Origin: Pseudomonadota bacterium | Lineage (GTDB): Bacteria > Pseudomonadota > Alphaproteobacteria > Rhodobacterales > Rhodobacteraceae | Direction: 5' to 3' | Assembly (NCBI GenBank): GCA_020161615.1 | Contig: JAIUPD010000015.1 | Span: 1-64,000 of the forward strand | Length of the DNA: 64,000 bases | Part shown: positions 1 to 8,606 of the stretch, piece after piece | Layout of the letters: each line of letters opens with the position of its first letter | Position numbering within the stretch: position 1 is the stretch's first letter | Notes under the pieces: generated by a model | The model's database searches: none | The model's input: the letters and a program-made list of their open reading frames with translations, nothing else | Told to the model about the DNA's origin: nothing | Translations under genes and position numbers: made by a program

Positions 1-57
1 ATGCTCTTTCAGAATGCCAATGATCTGTTCTGCGCTGAAACGGCTTCTCTTCATCAT
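1..57 (-). CDS. IS3-family transposase OrfA, N-terminal fragment cut by window edge
   Basis: Nineteen codons are visible, reading MMKRSRFSAEQIIGILKEH. This is the characteristic N-terminus of the HTH_Tnp_1 OrfA protein of IS3-family elements, which binds the terminal repeats. A gaggag Shine-Dalgarno lies 5-10 bases upstream of two tandem ATG codons (57 and 54); either could be the start. OrfB should lie further left, expressed by programmed frameshifting in this family, but it is outside the window. Confidence 0.8.
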   Translation of the reverse strand, partial: MMKRSRFSAEQIIGILKEH

Positions 58-119
58 CTGTCTCCTCAGTTGGAGAACAGGCTAACCAAAATTTCAGGAC
101 ATTTCAGGGGAGCAGGTCA
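1..119 (-). mobile_element. IS3-family insertion sequence, one terminus (rest lies outside the window)
   Basis: The terminus reads TGACCTGCTCCCC on the minus strand (positions 119 to 107) and is followed, after an untranslated leader with a gaggag ribosome site, by the start of an OrfA transposase. The TG-initiated terminal repeat and the OrfA N-terminus fit the IS3 family (IS407-like group). Only about 119 bp are visible, so neither the far end nor a target-site duplication can be checked. The element abuts the distal edge of a dispersed intergenic repeat (see 121-229). Confidence 0.8.
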
Positions 120-120
120 A

Positions 121-229
121 GGCAATTAACCTTTCCGAAACCCGCCTTCTTTGCGCTCCAAATATCCTCCAGGGGGGCCGGGGGGATGGAAAATCCCCCC
201 CCGGGGCCGCCACCGGGCGCAGGCTCTCG
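121..229 (-). repeat. Half-copy (A type) of the dispersed 3'-end intergenic element
   Basis: Read from the stop codon of the flavoprotein gene, this stretch has a C/G stem-loop (about 175-205), then GGAGGATATTT-ggagcg-CAAAGAAGGCGG, the same core as the A half of the complete copies near 9.45, 34.0 and 63.3 kb. It ends where the IS3-family terminus begins at 119, so the matching B half, if it existed, is displaced or lost. Confidence 0.6.
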
Positions 230-1603
230 TCAACCGCGCCCCGTTAGCCGGTTTCCCCAGGCCGCCAGCCGCGAGGGCGGGCCACCGGCGGCCTCGGCCC
301 GGTCGGCCAGCCCATAGAGCCGATACATCGCCCGCACCCCCAGCCAGCGCAGCGGCTCGGGCTCCCAGGCGCGGGGGCGGCGGTTGACCCAGGGCAGGGC
401 GGTCAAGTCCGTCTGCCGTCCCAGCGCCAGATCGGCCAGCGTGCGCCCGGCGAGGTTCGCGGTCGAGACGCCGGTTCCGACATAGCCCCCCGCCCAGCCG
501 ATCCCGTCCGCACCCAGACCCACCGTCGCGCACCAGTCGCGCGGCACGCCCAGCACGCCGCACCAGGCATGGTCGATCCGCGCGCGCCGCGCGGCCGGGA
601 AATGGCGGTGCAGGATGGCGATCAGGCGGCGCACCGTCTTGGCATCGGGCGTCCCGTCGCGGTCCAGCCGCGAGCCGAATTTGTAGGGCACGCCGCGGGC
701 GCCGACCGTGATCCGTCCCTCGCGCGTGCGTTGGCAATAGCAATAGGTATGGTCGAAATCGCCGAGGATCTCGTGCCCGTCCCAGCCGATCTGCGCCCAG
801 ATCTCGGGCGAGAGCGGCTCGGTCACGATCTGGGCGGAGTTCATCGGCAGCCATTCCCGGCGAAGGCCCGGCAGGGTCGCCGTGAATCCCTCGGTACAGC
901 GCAGGATCACCGGCGCGCGCAGGCGCCCGCGGTTGGTAGTCAGCATGCCGGGGGCGATGCCGGTGACCTCCGTCTCCTCATGGATCACCGCGCCCGCGCG
1001 TTCCACCGCCTCGGCCAGACCCCGTACCAGCTTGGCCGGCTGGATCCGGGCGGTGCCCGTCACCACCATGGCGCCCCGGGCGCCGGGGATGCGGATGCGG
1101 GCGCGGGTCTCGTCCGCGCCGATGGCAAAGACGCGACCCTCCTCGCCCCAGGACACGCGGTGTGCGGTTTCGGCCAGCAGCCGCTCGCGCTGGGCGTCGT
1201 TGGTGGCCACCATCAACTCGTCGCCGCGGCGGATATCGGCGTCGATGCCCTGCTCCTCGGCCACCGCGATCACCTCGTCCACCGTGCCCGACATGGCACG
1301 GACCAGCGCGCGCACTGCCTCGGGGCTTGAGGTCTCGGCATAGCGCTGGTGGTTCCACGAGAACCCGCCCGAGAGCCAGCCGCCGTTCCGCCCCGAGGCG
1401 CCGTAGCCGGCGAAATGCTTCTCGACCAGCGTGACACGCAACCCGGGGTCCAGCTGCTTCAGATACCACGCCGCCCAGAGCCCGGTATAGCCCGCGCCGA
1501 TGATCGCGACATCCGCCTCGCTGTCGCCGGGCAGGGGCGCGCGGCGGGTCCGGGGCAGGCCGATATCGGCGTACCAGAAGCTGAGCTGCCCCAGCGTGGT
1601 CAT
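230..1603 (-). CDS. FAD-dependent amine/amino-acid oxidoreductase (DadA/PuuB-like)
   Basis: A 457-residue flavoprotein of the DAO superfamily, of the kind that oxidises secondary amines such as gamma-glutamylputrescine or N-methylated amino acids. The N-terminal Rossmann motif DVAIIGAGYTGLWAAWYL (about residues 30-47) binds FAD, followed by the GASGRNGGW segment typical of the PuuB/OrdL group. A C-terminal GIGWAGGYVGTGV segment is the second FAD contact. The ATG at 1603 overlaps the stop of the upstream CoA-transferase gene as ATGA, which fixes the start and indicates translational coupling. A longer in-frame extension to 1828 is only the shadow of that gene. The substrate cannot be told from sequence; the operon partners suggest a carboxylate or CoA-ester context. 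Confidence 0.85.
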   Translation of the reverse strand: MTTLGQLSFWYADIGLPRTRRAPLPGDSEADVAIIGAGYTGLWAAWYLKQLDPGLRVTLVEKHFAGYGASGRNGGWLSGGFSWNHQRYAETSSPEAVRALVRAMSGTVDEVIAVAEEQGIDADIRRGDELMVATNDAQRERLLAETAHRVSWGEEGRVFAIGADETRARIRIPGARGAMVVTGTARIQPAKLVRGLAEAVERAGAVIHEETEVTGIAPGMLTTNRGRLRAPVILRCTEGFTATLPGLRREWLPMNSAQIVTEPLSPEIWAQIGWDGHEILGDFDHTYCYCQRTREGRITVGARGVPYKFGSRLDRDGTPDAKTVRRLIAILHRHFPAARRARIDHAWCGVLGVPRDWCATVGLGADGIGWAGGYVGTGVSTANLAGRTLADLALGRQTDLTALPWVNRRPRAWEPEPLRWLGVRAMYRLYGLADRAEAAGGPPSRLAAWGNRLTGRG

Positions 1604-2685
1604 GCGAGGCCCAGCGCGGCCAGAACCTCGGCCCGGTGCTGGTTGCGCCTTGGTGCCGCCGAGGGTTCCAGCGCCTGCCCGTCGAAGCGGGGCGCCGGGC
1701 GCGGCTGCAGCATGCCGCCCGCCTCGGTCCAGGTGCCCCGCGCCCGCAGATGGGGATCGGCGGCCGCTTCCTCGGGCGCCAGCACCGGCGCGATGCAAGC
1801 GTCTGAGCCCGCGAAGAGCCGGGTCCAATGGTCGCGGTCGTGGCTGGCGAAAAGGGATGTCAGACGTTCGGTAGCCCTCGGCCAGCTCCTCGGGTCGTTC
1901 TGGCGAGAAAAATCGGGATCATCCGACAGGGACAAAAGCGACAGAAACTGCGCATAGAACTTGGGTTCAAGGCATTGGACCGAGACAAATCCGCCATCCG
2001 CGCAGCGATAGCTGCGCGACCAATGCGGCCCGTCCAGCAGCGACTGGCCCCGGGCGGCGCGGAACAGCCCGCCCGCCTGCATCAGCATCAGCAGCGTCAT
2101 CATATGCGCCGAGCCGTCGACGATGGCGGCATCCACCACGGTTCCCTCGCCGGTCCGACCGGCCCGGATCAACCCGGCCAGCATCCCGGCCACCAGATAC
2201 ATGGCCCCGCCGCCGATGTCGCCCAGCAGCGTCGGCGGCGTGACCGGCGGCTCGCCGGGCAGCGAGGCGTACCAGAGCGCGCCCGAAAGCGCGATGTAAT
2301 TGAGGTCATGCCCGGCCTCGGTCGCGCGCGGCCCTTCCTGCCCCCAGCCGGTCATCCGCCCATAGACCAGCCGCGGGTTCAGCGCCTGCGCCTCGGCGGG
2401 TCCCAGCCCCAGACGTTCCATGACGCCCGGCCGGAACCCTTCGATCAGCCCGTCGGCCGAGGCGATCAGCGCCTCCAGCACCGGCCGGTCCGCCGGCGAT
2501 TTCAGGTCGAGCGCGATGGTCTTCTTGCCGCGGTCGAGGAGATTGGCCTCCGGCAGGCCGGGCAGCGGCGGGCCGTCCGGGCGCTGGACGCAGATCACCT
2601 CGGCCCCCAGATCCGCCAGCGTCATGGCGGCAAAGGGGCCGGGGCCCAGCCCCTCGATCTCGATGATGCGCAGGCCTTCAAGCAT
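1600..2685 (-). CDS. CaiB/BaiF family, alpha-methylacyl-CoA racemase-like
   Basis: A 361-residue class III CoA-transferase fold protein. Family signatures seen are GPGPFAAMTLADLGAEVI near the N-terminus, LDRGKKTIALDLK, the GRMTGWGQEGP turn and GHDLNYIALSGAL. The last holds the His/Asp arrangement of alpha-methylacyl-CoA racemases rather than the general CoA-transferase pattern. The likely reaction is epimerisation of 2-methylacyl-CoA thioesters in branched-chain degradation, but a CoA transferase is possible. The gene sits in a tight leftward trio: its start lies 8 bp inside the glycerophosphodiesterase gene and its stop overlaps the flavoprotein start. Confidence 0.85.
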   Translation of the reverse strand: MLEGLRIIEIEGLGPGPFAAMTLADLGAEVICVQRPDGPPLPGLPEANLLDRGKKTIALDLKSPADRPVLEALIASADGLIEGFRPGVMERLGLGPAEAQALNPRLVYGRMTGWGQEGPRATEAGHDLNYIALSGALWYASLPGEPPVTPPTLLGDIGGGAMYLVAGMLAGLIRAGRTGEGTVVDAAIVDGSAHMMTLLMLMQAGGLFRAARGQSLLDGPHWSRSYRCADGGFVSVQCLEPKFYAQFLSLLSLSDDPDFSRQNDPRSWPRATERLTSLFASHDRDHWTRLFAGSDACIAPVLAPEEAAADPHLRARGTWTEAGGMLQPRPAPRFDGQALEPSAAPRRNQHRAEVLAALGLA

Positions 2686-3439
2686 GGTCTCTCCATTCCC
2701 CCCGGTCGATCAGGATCTGTTTCAGCAAGGTCGGCCGGTCGGTCATCAGCCCGTCCACACCCATGTCCAGAAGCCGCTGCATCTCGGCGGCCTCGTTCAC
2801 CGTCCAGACCTGCACGCGGATGCCATGACGATGCGCGGCGCGCAGGAAGCGGGGCGTCACCACCTCGATCCCGCGGAAGTGCCGGGGCACCTGCACCATC
2901 GGAAAGCCGCCGCGCGGCAGCGGCAGACCCCAGCCCCTGAGCCATAGCCCCAGCGCGCCCCTGAGTGACGGCGACCAGCACAGTTCCTGCCCCACAAGCG
3001 CCCTGAGCCGCGCCGTGCGGGCGCCCGAGAAACTGCCGGTGCCGATCCGGGGCAGGGCCCGCATGCGGGTCAGAAGGTGCGCCAGCGGCTCGACCACCGC
3101 GTCGCATTTGCTTTCGATATTGACGTAGAGCTCGGGAAATTCCTCGAGCAGATCGGACAGCAGCGGGATCGGCGCGCCGGAATGGGTTCGGATCCGCGCC
3201 AGATCCCGCCGGGTCAGGGCGGCGATGGGGCGGGGATCGCCGGTGAGGCGGTCGAGCGTCGGATCGTGGTGGATGACCACCGCGCCATCGGCGGTCAGAT
3301 GCACGTCCGTCTCGATATGCCGATAGCCCAGCGCCACGGCATGGGCGAAGGCCGGCATCGTGTTCTCGTCATTCTCCAACGAGCCGCCGCGGTGGGCGAT
3401 GGCCACCGGGCCGGGATGGTCAAGCCAGCCATGTCTCAT
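2678..3439 (-). CDS. Glycerophosphodiester phosphodiesterase
   Basis: A 253-residue GDPD TIM-barrel enzyme that releases glycerol 3-phosphate from glycerophosphodiesters. The signature runs from VAIAHRGGSLENDENTM (catalytic HRG near residue 16 and the metal-binding E.NT) through HIETDVHLTADGAVVIHHD, which supplies the ExD metal ligands and second catalytic His. The C-terminal VWTVNEAAEMQRLLDMGVDG is also typical. No signal peptide is visible, so it should be cytoplasmic. The ATG at 3439 is chosen because it begins the family-typical N-terminus and overlaps the stop of a 24-codon upstream ORF as ATGA. It overlaps the following racemase gene by 8 bp. Confidence 0.88.
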   Translation of the reverse strand: MRHGWLDHPGPVAIAHRGGSLENDENTMPAFAHAVALGYRHIETDVHLTADGAVVIHHDPTLDRLTGDPRPIAALTRRDLARIRTHSGAPIPLLSDLLEEFPELYVNIESKCDAVVEPLAHLLTRMRALPRIGTGSFSGARTARLRALVGQELCWSPSLRGALGLWLRGWGLPLPRGGFPMVQVPRHFRGIEVVTPRFLRAAHRHGIRVQVWTVNEAAEMQRLLDMGVDGLMTDRPTLLKQILIDRGEWRDHA

Positions 3440-3510
3440 GCGCGGACCGGGGAATACGCGGGCCGGCCGGACCTGTGGTCGCGCCCGGGGCTGAAGCGCC
3501 AATCGCCCAT
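3436..3510 (-). CDS. Small ORF (24 codons) translationally coupled to the phosphodiesterase
   Basis: A short reading frame beginning MGDWRFSPGRDH and ending SPVRA. It has a good Shine-Dalgarno (agaggaa, 8 bases before ATG) and its TGA overlaps the phosphodiesterase ATG in the form ATGA. That arrangement is what is expected of a leader peptide or a small coupled protein. No membrane segment or known domain is recognised; it is rich in Arg, Ser, Gly and Pro. It could instead be the remnant of a larger gene. Confidence 0.4.
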   Translation of the reverse strand: MGDWRFSPGRDHRSGRPAYSPVRA

Positions 3511-3586
3511 GTCGTAGGGTTCCTCTGCCTGTGTCGCGCGCGAGCCTAGAGGCTCGGCGCCGGAAGGGGAATCCCGTTTTGCCGGT

Positions 3587-4738
3587 TCAGCCCCGGTGGC
3601 CCTGCGTCAGCGCCGCGTCGAGATCGTCGTAAAGGTCGCCCGCATCCTCGATCCCGGTCGAGAGCCGCAGCAGATCGACCGGGCAGGGCGAACCCGCGCC
3701 CTCGATCGAGGCCCGATGCTCGATCAGGCTTTCGACCCCGCCCAGCGAGGTGGCGCGTTTCCACAGACCGGTCTGCGCGGCGGTGCCGATGGCCGCCTTT
3801 TCGCCGCCGATCACCTGTACCGACAGCATGTAGCCGAAGCCCCCGGCCATCTGCCGCGCGGCGATGTCATGGCCCGGATGCTGCGGCAGGCCCGGGTAAA
3901 GGACGCGCGCGACCAGCGGATGGGCCGACAGCCGCTCGGCCAGCGCCAGGGCTGAGGCCGCCTGCCGTTCGGCCCTGAGGTGCAGCGTGCGCAGGCCCCG
4001 CATCAGCAGATAGGCCTCGAAGGGGCCGAGGATGCTGCCCTGCGACTTGCGGATCAGGCGGATGCGGGCGGTGAATTCGTCCTCGGTGCGGGCGGCGATC
4101 ACCCCGGCCAGCACGTCAGAATGGCCGTTCAGGATCTTGGTTGCCGAATGCATGACGATATCGGCGCCCAGTGTCAGCGGCCGGGTGTGGACCGGCGAGG
4201 CGCAGGTGGAATCGACCGCCAGCCGCGCGCCCGCGGCATGCGCCAGCGTTGCCGCGGCCTCGATATCGGTGATGGTCCAGAGCGGGTTCGAGGGCGTCTC
4301 GATCCAGACGAGCTTGGTCTTGCCGGGCTTGATCGCCGTCTTCAGCGCCAGCAGGTCATCGGTCTCGACGAAATCGACGGCGATGCCCCAGCGTTTGGCT
4401 TCGGTCGAGAGCCACGCGCGCAAGGCCCAATACATGACCTTCGAGGCCACGACATGATCGCCCGGGTCCAGCACCTGAAAGACCGCCGTCGCCGCGGCCA
4501 TGCCCGAGCCGAACAGCATCGCCCCTGCCTCGGCCGCCTCCAGCATGGCGAGCACCGCCTCGGCCTCGTGGATCGTGGCGTTGTCGGGGCGGCCATAGAC
4601 GAAGCCGGTGGAATAGCCGTTGTCGGGATCGCGGATATAGGTGGTCGACAGATGGATCGGCGGCACCACGCCGCGCGTCACCGGGTCGATCTTGCCCATG
4701 GCCTGCACGGCGAGCGAACGGGGGGTCCAAGGGGGCAT
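3587..4738 (-). CDS. Cys/Met metabolism PLP-dependent enzyme (cystathionine gamma-synthase / beta-lyase family)
   Basis: A 383-residue fold-type I PLP enzyme of the trans-sulfuration family. The PLP lysine is in MHSATKILNGHSDVLAG. VWIETPSNPLWTITDIEA (substrate-side loop) and the substrate-carboxylate region SLGGVESLIEH are also present. The family covers cystathionine synthesis or cleavage, methionine gamma-lyase and related eliminations; sequence alone does not separate these. A ggag ribosome site precedes the ATG. It lies downstream of an Lrp/AsnC-type regulator on the same strand with a 194 bp gap, a common pairing for amino-acid-responsive control. Confidence 0.85.
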   Translation of the reverse strand: MPPWTPRSLAVQAMGKIDPVTRGVVPPIHLSTTYIRDPDNGYSTGFVYGRPDNATIHEAEAVLAMLEAAEAGAMLFGSGMAAATAVFQVLDPGDHVVASKVMYWALRAWLSTEAKRWGIAVDFVETDDLLALKTAIKPGKTKLVWIETPSNPLWTITDIEAAATLAHAAGARLAVDSTCASPVHTRPLTLGADIVMHSATKILNGHSDVLAGVIAARTEDEFTARIRLIRKSQGSILGPFEAYLLMRGLRTLHLRAERQAASALALAERLSAHPLVARVLYPGLPQHPGHDIAARQMAGGFGYMLSVQVIGGEKAAIGTAAQTGLWKRATSLGGVESLIEHRASIEGAGSPCPVDLLRLSTGIEDAGDLYDDLDAALTQGHRG

Positions 4739-4932
4739 GGCGGGGCTCCGGCGCGAGGGGGGGACGCGAAACGGCTAGCGGCTGCGCGAGGTTGCTGCAA
4801 GAGGGTGCGCGGCAGCGGTCAGTCAAGTGCTGGGCAGTCAGGGCATGCGGTTTACCGCAATGCCGCCCGGCCGTGCGGCGCTGCGGGGGCGGGGGCAGTG
4901 GCGGGGGCGGTGGCGTTTCCGTCCCGCCCGCC

Positions 4933-5433
4933 TCACGCCTCGCGGCGGTAGCGGTCTTCGAGGACGTCGAAGGGCACGCCCGGCTCGTCCTTGGCGCAGC
5001 GGATCACCAGCGAGGTCTTGACCGAGGCCACGTTGTCGGCGGCCAGCAGATCCTCGGTCAGGAAGGACTGGAAGGTCGACAGATCCGGCGCCACGCATTT
5101 CAGGATGAAATCGATCTCGCCGTTCAGCATGTGGCATTCGCGGACCAGCGACCAGGCGCGGCAGCGGTCCTCGAAGGCGCGCAGATCGGCCTCGTTCTGG
5201 CGGTGCAGCCGCACCATGGCGAAGACCTGGACCTCGAACCCCAGTTCGCGGACATCGACGCGGGCGTGGTAGCCCTGGATATAGCCCGCCTCCTCCAGCG
5301 TCCGCACCCGGCGCAGGCAGGGCGGGGCCGAGATGCCGACCCGCTTGGCCAGTTCGACATTGGTCATGCGCCCGTCGGCCTGCAATTCGGCCAGAATCAT
5401 GCGGTCGATGGGATCGAGTTTGGCGCCGGGCAT
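4933..5433 (-). CDS. Lrp/AsnC family transcriptional regulator
   Basis: A 166-residue regulator with an N-terminal AsnC-type winged helix-turn-helix (LDPIDRMILAELQADGRMTN, then RVGISAPPCLRRVRTLEEAGYI) and a C-terminal RAM/effector domain (GFEVQVFAMVRLH onward). The AKRVGISAPPCLRR recognition helix is typical of Lrp proteins of alphaproteobacteria. The start at 5433 begins the usual MPGAKLDP N-terminus; a 14-residue upstream extension lacks a ribosome site and would cover the promoter. It probably senses an amino acid and may control the downstream PLP enzyme and itself. Confidence 0.9.
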   Translation of the reverse strand: MPGAKLDPIDRMILAELQADGRMTNVELAKRVGISAPPCLRRVRTLEEAGYIQGYHARVDVRELGFEVQVFAMVRLHRQNEADLRAFEDRCRAWSLVRECHMLNGEIDFILKCVAPDLSTFQSFLTEDLLAADNVASVKTSLVIRCAKDEPGVPFDVLEDRYRREA

Positions 5434-5462
5434 TGCGGCAAGTCTCCGTATCGGTTTGCGCT

Positions 5463-5491
5463 TATGTAGGCACACTCGCCCCTGTGCGCAA
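5463..5491 (-). promoter_or_regulatory. Sigma70-type promoter for the Lrp-family gene
   Basis: On the minus strand, TTGCGC (5491-5486) is separated by 17 bases from TACATA (5468-5463), about 30 bases before the ATG at 5433. Spacing and position fit a housekeeping promoter; the -35 box is only half matched. Confidence 0.4.
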
Positions 5492-5502
5492 TATTATTTC
5501 GC
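5486..5502. promoter_or_regulatory. AT-centred imperfect palindrome, candidate Lrp autoregulatory site
   Basis: GCGCAATATTATTTCGC overlaps the -35 box of the lrp promoter. A partial repeat (GCAATAT) follows at 5509-5515. Lrp proteins bind degenerate AT-centred palindromes next to their own promoters, so autoregulation is a reasonable inference. Confidence 0.3.
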
Positions 5503-5665
5503 AAAGTGGCAATATCCGTGCCGTCAGCCGCTGCGGGACGCCGAAAAGGCAGGCGTCAGGGCCGCCGCTCGCCGCCCTGACGGGGGCCGCCAAGGCACCC
5601 GCGCCAGCCCTGCCAGGGAGGGCCGCGCAGGCGCCGGTTGTATTTTTGGCTGCAGTCAGGAAATG

Positions 5666-5679
5666 CAATTGCGCAATTG
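5666..5679. promoter_or_regulatory. Perfect 14-bp palindrome upstream of the small lipoprotein gene
   Basis: CAATTGCGCAATTG is perfectly self-complementary and lies 58-71 bp before the lipoprotein ATG, in an otherwise gene-free 303 bp stretch (5434-5736). It has the size of an operator half-turn pair. No cognate regulator can be named. Confidence 0.3.
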
Positions 5680-5736
5680 TTGCACAGGTATAGCGTCTGC
5701 CTCCGGGGCGCGTTCGCCCTTCCATCGGAGACAATC

Positions 5737-6090
5737 ATGATTCGTCACGCGCCATTTTTGGCGGCCCTTTCCCTCTGTGTCATTTCCCTTGCTGGTTGCA
5801 GCGATTCCTTCTACGAACCCGCCCCCGCCAACATGGTCAACCGCGTGGTCGGCACCGGCTCGCTGATGGTCAACGGCATCAGTACCTCGTACGGGATCGT
5901 CGAACGCGGGCCGGAGGGCGGTCCGCTCCAGACCTACCATCGGTTCGTGATGCCCAACGGCACGTTTGTCGATTGCGCACCCGCCACCGCCGAGGCCTGC
6001 GTGCGGGAGAACCTCGCGCGTTTCCCTCCCGGCACGACCCTGCCGGCCGGCACCCGTCCCAGCCTGGAATCGCCTGAGCAGGGGCACTGA
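5737..6090 (+). CDS. Small predicted lipoprotein of unknown function
   Basis: A 117-residue exported protein. Residues 1-19 form a lipoprotein signal peptide ending in the lipobox LAGC (Cys at about residue 19), followed by a Ser/Asp-rich linker. The mature part has no recognised domain; two cysteines (FVDCAPATAEACVREN) could form a disulfide. An upstream TTG would add 33 residues without a ribosome site and would bury the signal peptide, so ATG 5737 is preferred. A terminator-like hairpin follows, so the gene appears to be monocistronic. Confidence 0.75.
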   Translation: MIRHAPFLAALSLCVISLAGCSDSFYEPAPANMVNRVVGTGSLMVNGISTSYGIVERGPEGGPLQTYHRFVMPNGTFVDCAPATAEACVRENLARFPPGTTLPAGTRPSLESPEQGH

Positions 6091-7131
<1,041 letters not shown>

Positions 7132-7290
7132 GCGAGGGGTTTCGCCCTCGGCCCCCGCTGTCGCGGGCGCCTCGGGCGACCAGCGGCGCCGCGTTCCGCG
7201 GCGCCGGAGAAGGGGGGCGCTGCCCCCCTCTTTGCTGCGCAAATTCACCCCCGGGGATATTTGCAGAACGAAGAGGGCGGGCTAGGCGCG
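7132..7290 (+). repeat. Variant copy of the dispersed 3'-end intergenic element between convergent genes
   Basis: Starting next to the trxB stop codon are gaggggtttcgccctc (a small stem-loop), gcgggcgcctcgggcgacca, a ggcgcc-rich hairpin and ggggggcgctgcccccc. The core is ACCCCCGGGGATATTT followed six bases later by CGAAGA. This is the A-half layout of the complete copies near 9.3 and 33.9 kb. No clear B half is seen before the end of the Nudix gene at 7326. Confidence 0.7.
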
Positions 7291-7325
7291 CCCGGGTCCG
7301 AGATTGGCGCCCAGCAGCCGCGCGG

Positions 7326-7778
7326 TCAGCGGGCGTAGAGTTCGAGGGGGTCGTAGAGGATTCCGAACCCGCCGAAGGCCACGTCGGGCAGGCTGTCGGG
7401 CTTGAAGCGCAGACCGTGCAACTCGTCGCGGGTGACCCAGCGCTGACGGTTGACCACGCCTTCGGTGTCGATCCATTCGCCCTTGGGCAGTGCCAGGACC
7501 GTAGCGCGGAAATAGATGTCGACCTGGTGGATGCCGCTGTCGGGGTCATGGAATTCATTGACCAGGCAGGGGTCGCCCACGCGGATGGCGATGCCGGTTT
7601 CCTCGTGAATCTCACGGATCAGGTTGTCGGGGAGCGAGGCATGCGGCTCTACCCCACCGCCGGGCACGCACCACAGGTCGCTTTCGTCGCCGGGCCAGGC
7701 ATTGACCAGCAGCAGCCTTCCGCCCCGCAGGATCACCGCCCGGACCGACAGCCGCACCCGGGGCTTCACTCGCGTCAT
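7326..7778 (-). CDS. Nudix hydrolase
   Basis: A 150-residue Nudix protein that would hydrolyse a nucleoside-diphosphate-X substrate. The Nudix box lies near residues 47-69 (GGVEPHASLPDNLIREIHEE then TGI), with the metal-binding REIHEE core intact. The conserved Glu seven residues into the box is Ala here. The start at 7778 is chosen over an ATG at 7823 because an aaggagg ribosome site sits 8 bases upstream. The gene is divergent from the lipase-like gene with 72 bp between starts. The substrate is not predictable. Confidence 0.88.
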   Translation of the reverse strand: MTRVKPRVRLSVRAVILRGGRLLLVNAWPGDESDLWCVPGGGVEPHASLPDNLIREIHEETGIAIRVGDPCLVNEFHDPDSGIHQVDIYFRATVLALPKGEWIDTEGVVNRQRWVTRDELHGLRFKPDSLPDVAFGGFGILYDPLELYAR

Positions 7779-7850
7779 TTTGTCTGCCTCCTTCGCTTGC
7801 GCGGCATTCTTCCGCTTCTGCATCGGGAAGGCGAGCCCTATACTCGGCCC

Positions 7851-8606
7851 ATGCGCGCGTTAGCCCTGATCCTTTGCCTCATGCCTTTGCCTGCGAAAGC
7901 CGATTGCGTGGTCCTGCTGCACGGGCTGGCGCGGTCCGATGCCTCGATGCTGGTGCTGCAGGAGGTGCTGCGCTTCCACGGCTATCGCGTGGTGAACGAG
8001 ACCTATCCCTCCGACGATGCGCCGATCGGCGATCTGGTGCGCTATGTGGCCCGCTCGGCCGCGCTCTGCGGGCAGGAGCGGATGCATTTCGTGACGCATT
8101 CGCTGGGGGGGATTCTGGTCCGGGCCTGGCTGGCGCAGGGGCATCCGCCGAACCTGGGCCGGGTGGTGATGCTGGCGCCGCCGAACCACGGGTCCGAGAT
8201 CGTCGATGCGCTGCGCTCGAACGAGGTGGCCCATGATGTCGGCACCTTCTTCAACGGTCCGGCGATGGCGCAGCTGGGGACAGATCCGAATTCGGTGCCG
8301 AACAACCTGCCGCCGGTGGATTTCGACCTGGGGGTGATCGCCGGCGATCTGCCGATCAACCCGATCGGCGCGGCGGTGATCGGCGAGCGCTCGGATGGCA
8401 CGGTCTCGGTCGCCTCGACCCGGGTCGAAGGCATGCGCGACCATATCACCATCCCGGCCTCGCACACGCTGATCATGATGAACCCGATCGCCATGGCCGA
8501 GGTGCTGGAATTCCTCAGGAACGGGGTTTTCGACCACGGCATCACCTATGTCGGCGCGCTGCGCAAACTGGCCCGGCGCTGGCCGGCAACGGAGGCTGAG
8601 CCATGA
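7851..8606 (+). CDS. Secreted lipase-like alpha/beta hydrolase
   Basis: A 251-residue protein with a short signal peptide (MRALALILCLMPLPAKA, cleavage about residue 17) followed at once by CVVLLHGLARS, the oxyanion-hole HG strand of lipases. The nucleophile elbow is THSLGG (Ser about residue 83). The acid and His follow the usual alpha/beta order, with SHTLIMM near the C-terminus giving the catalytic His. It resembles the small PGAP1-like/LipA esterases of proteobacteria and is probably periplasmic. Its TGA overlaps the ATG of the next gene, indicating a two-gene operon. Confidence 0.82.
   Translation: MRALALILCLMPLPAKADCVVLLHGLARSDASMLVLQEVLRFHGYRVVNETYPSDDAPIGDLVRYVARSAALCGQERMHFVTHSLGGILVRAWLAQGHPPNLGRVVMLAPPNHGSEIVDALRSNEVAHDVGTFFNGPAMAQLGTDPNSVPNNLPPVDFDLGVIAGDLPINPIGAAVIGERSDGTVSVASTRVEGMRDHITIPASHTLIMMNPIAMAEVLEFLRNGVFDHGITYVGALRKLARRWPATEAEP

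Noticed and set aside
230-1828. 532-residue reading frame for the flavoprotein
   Set aside because: The first ~75 residues overlap the racemase gene in another frame and are Ala/Arg/Gly-rich shadow sequence; ATG 1603 with the ATGA overlap is the natural start.
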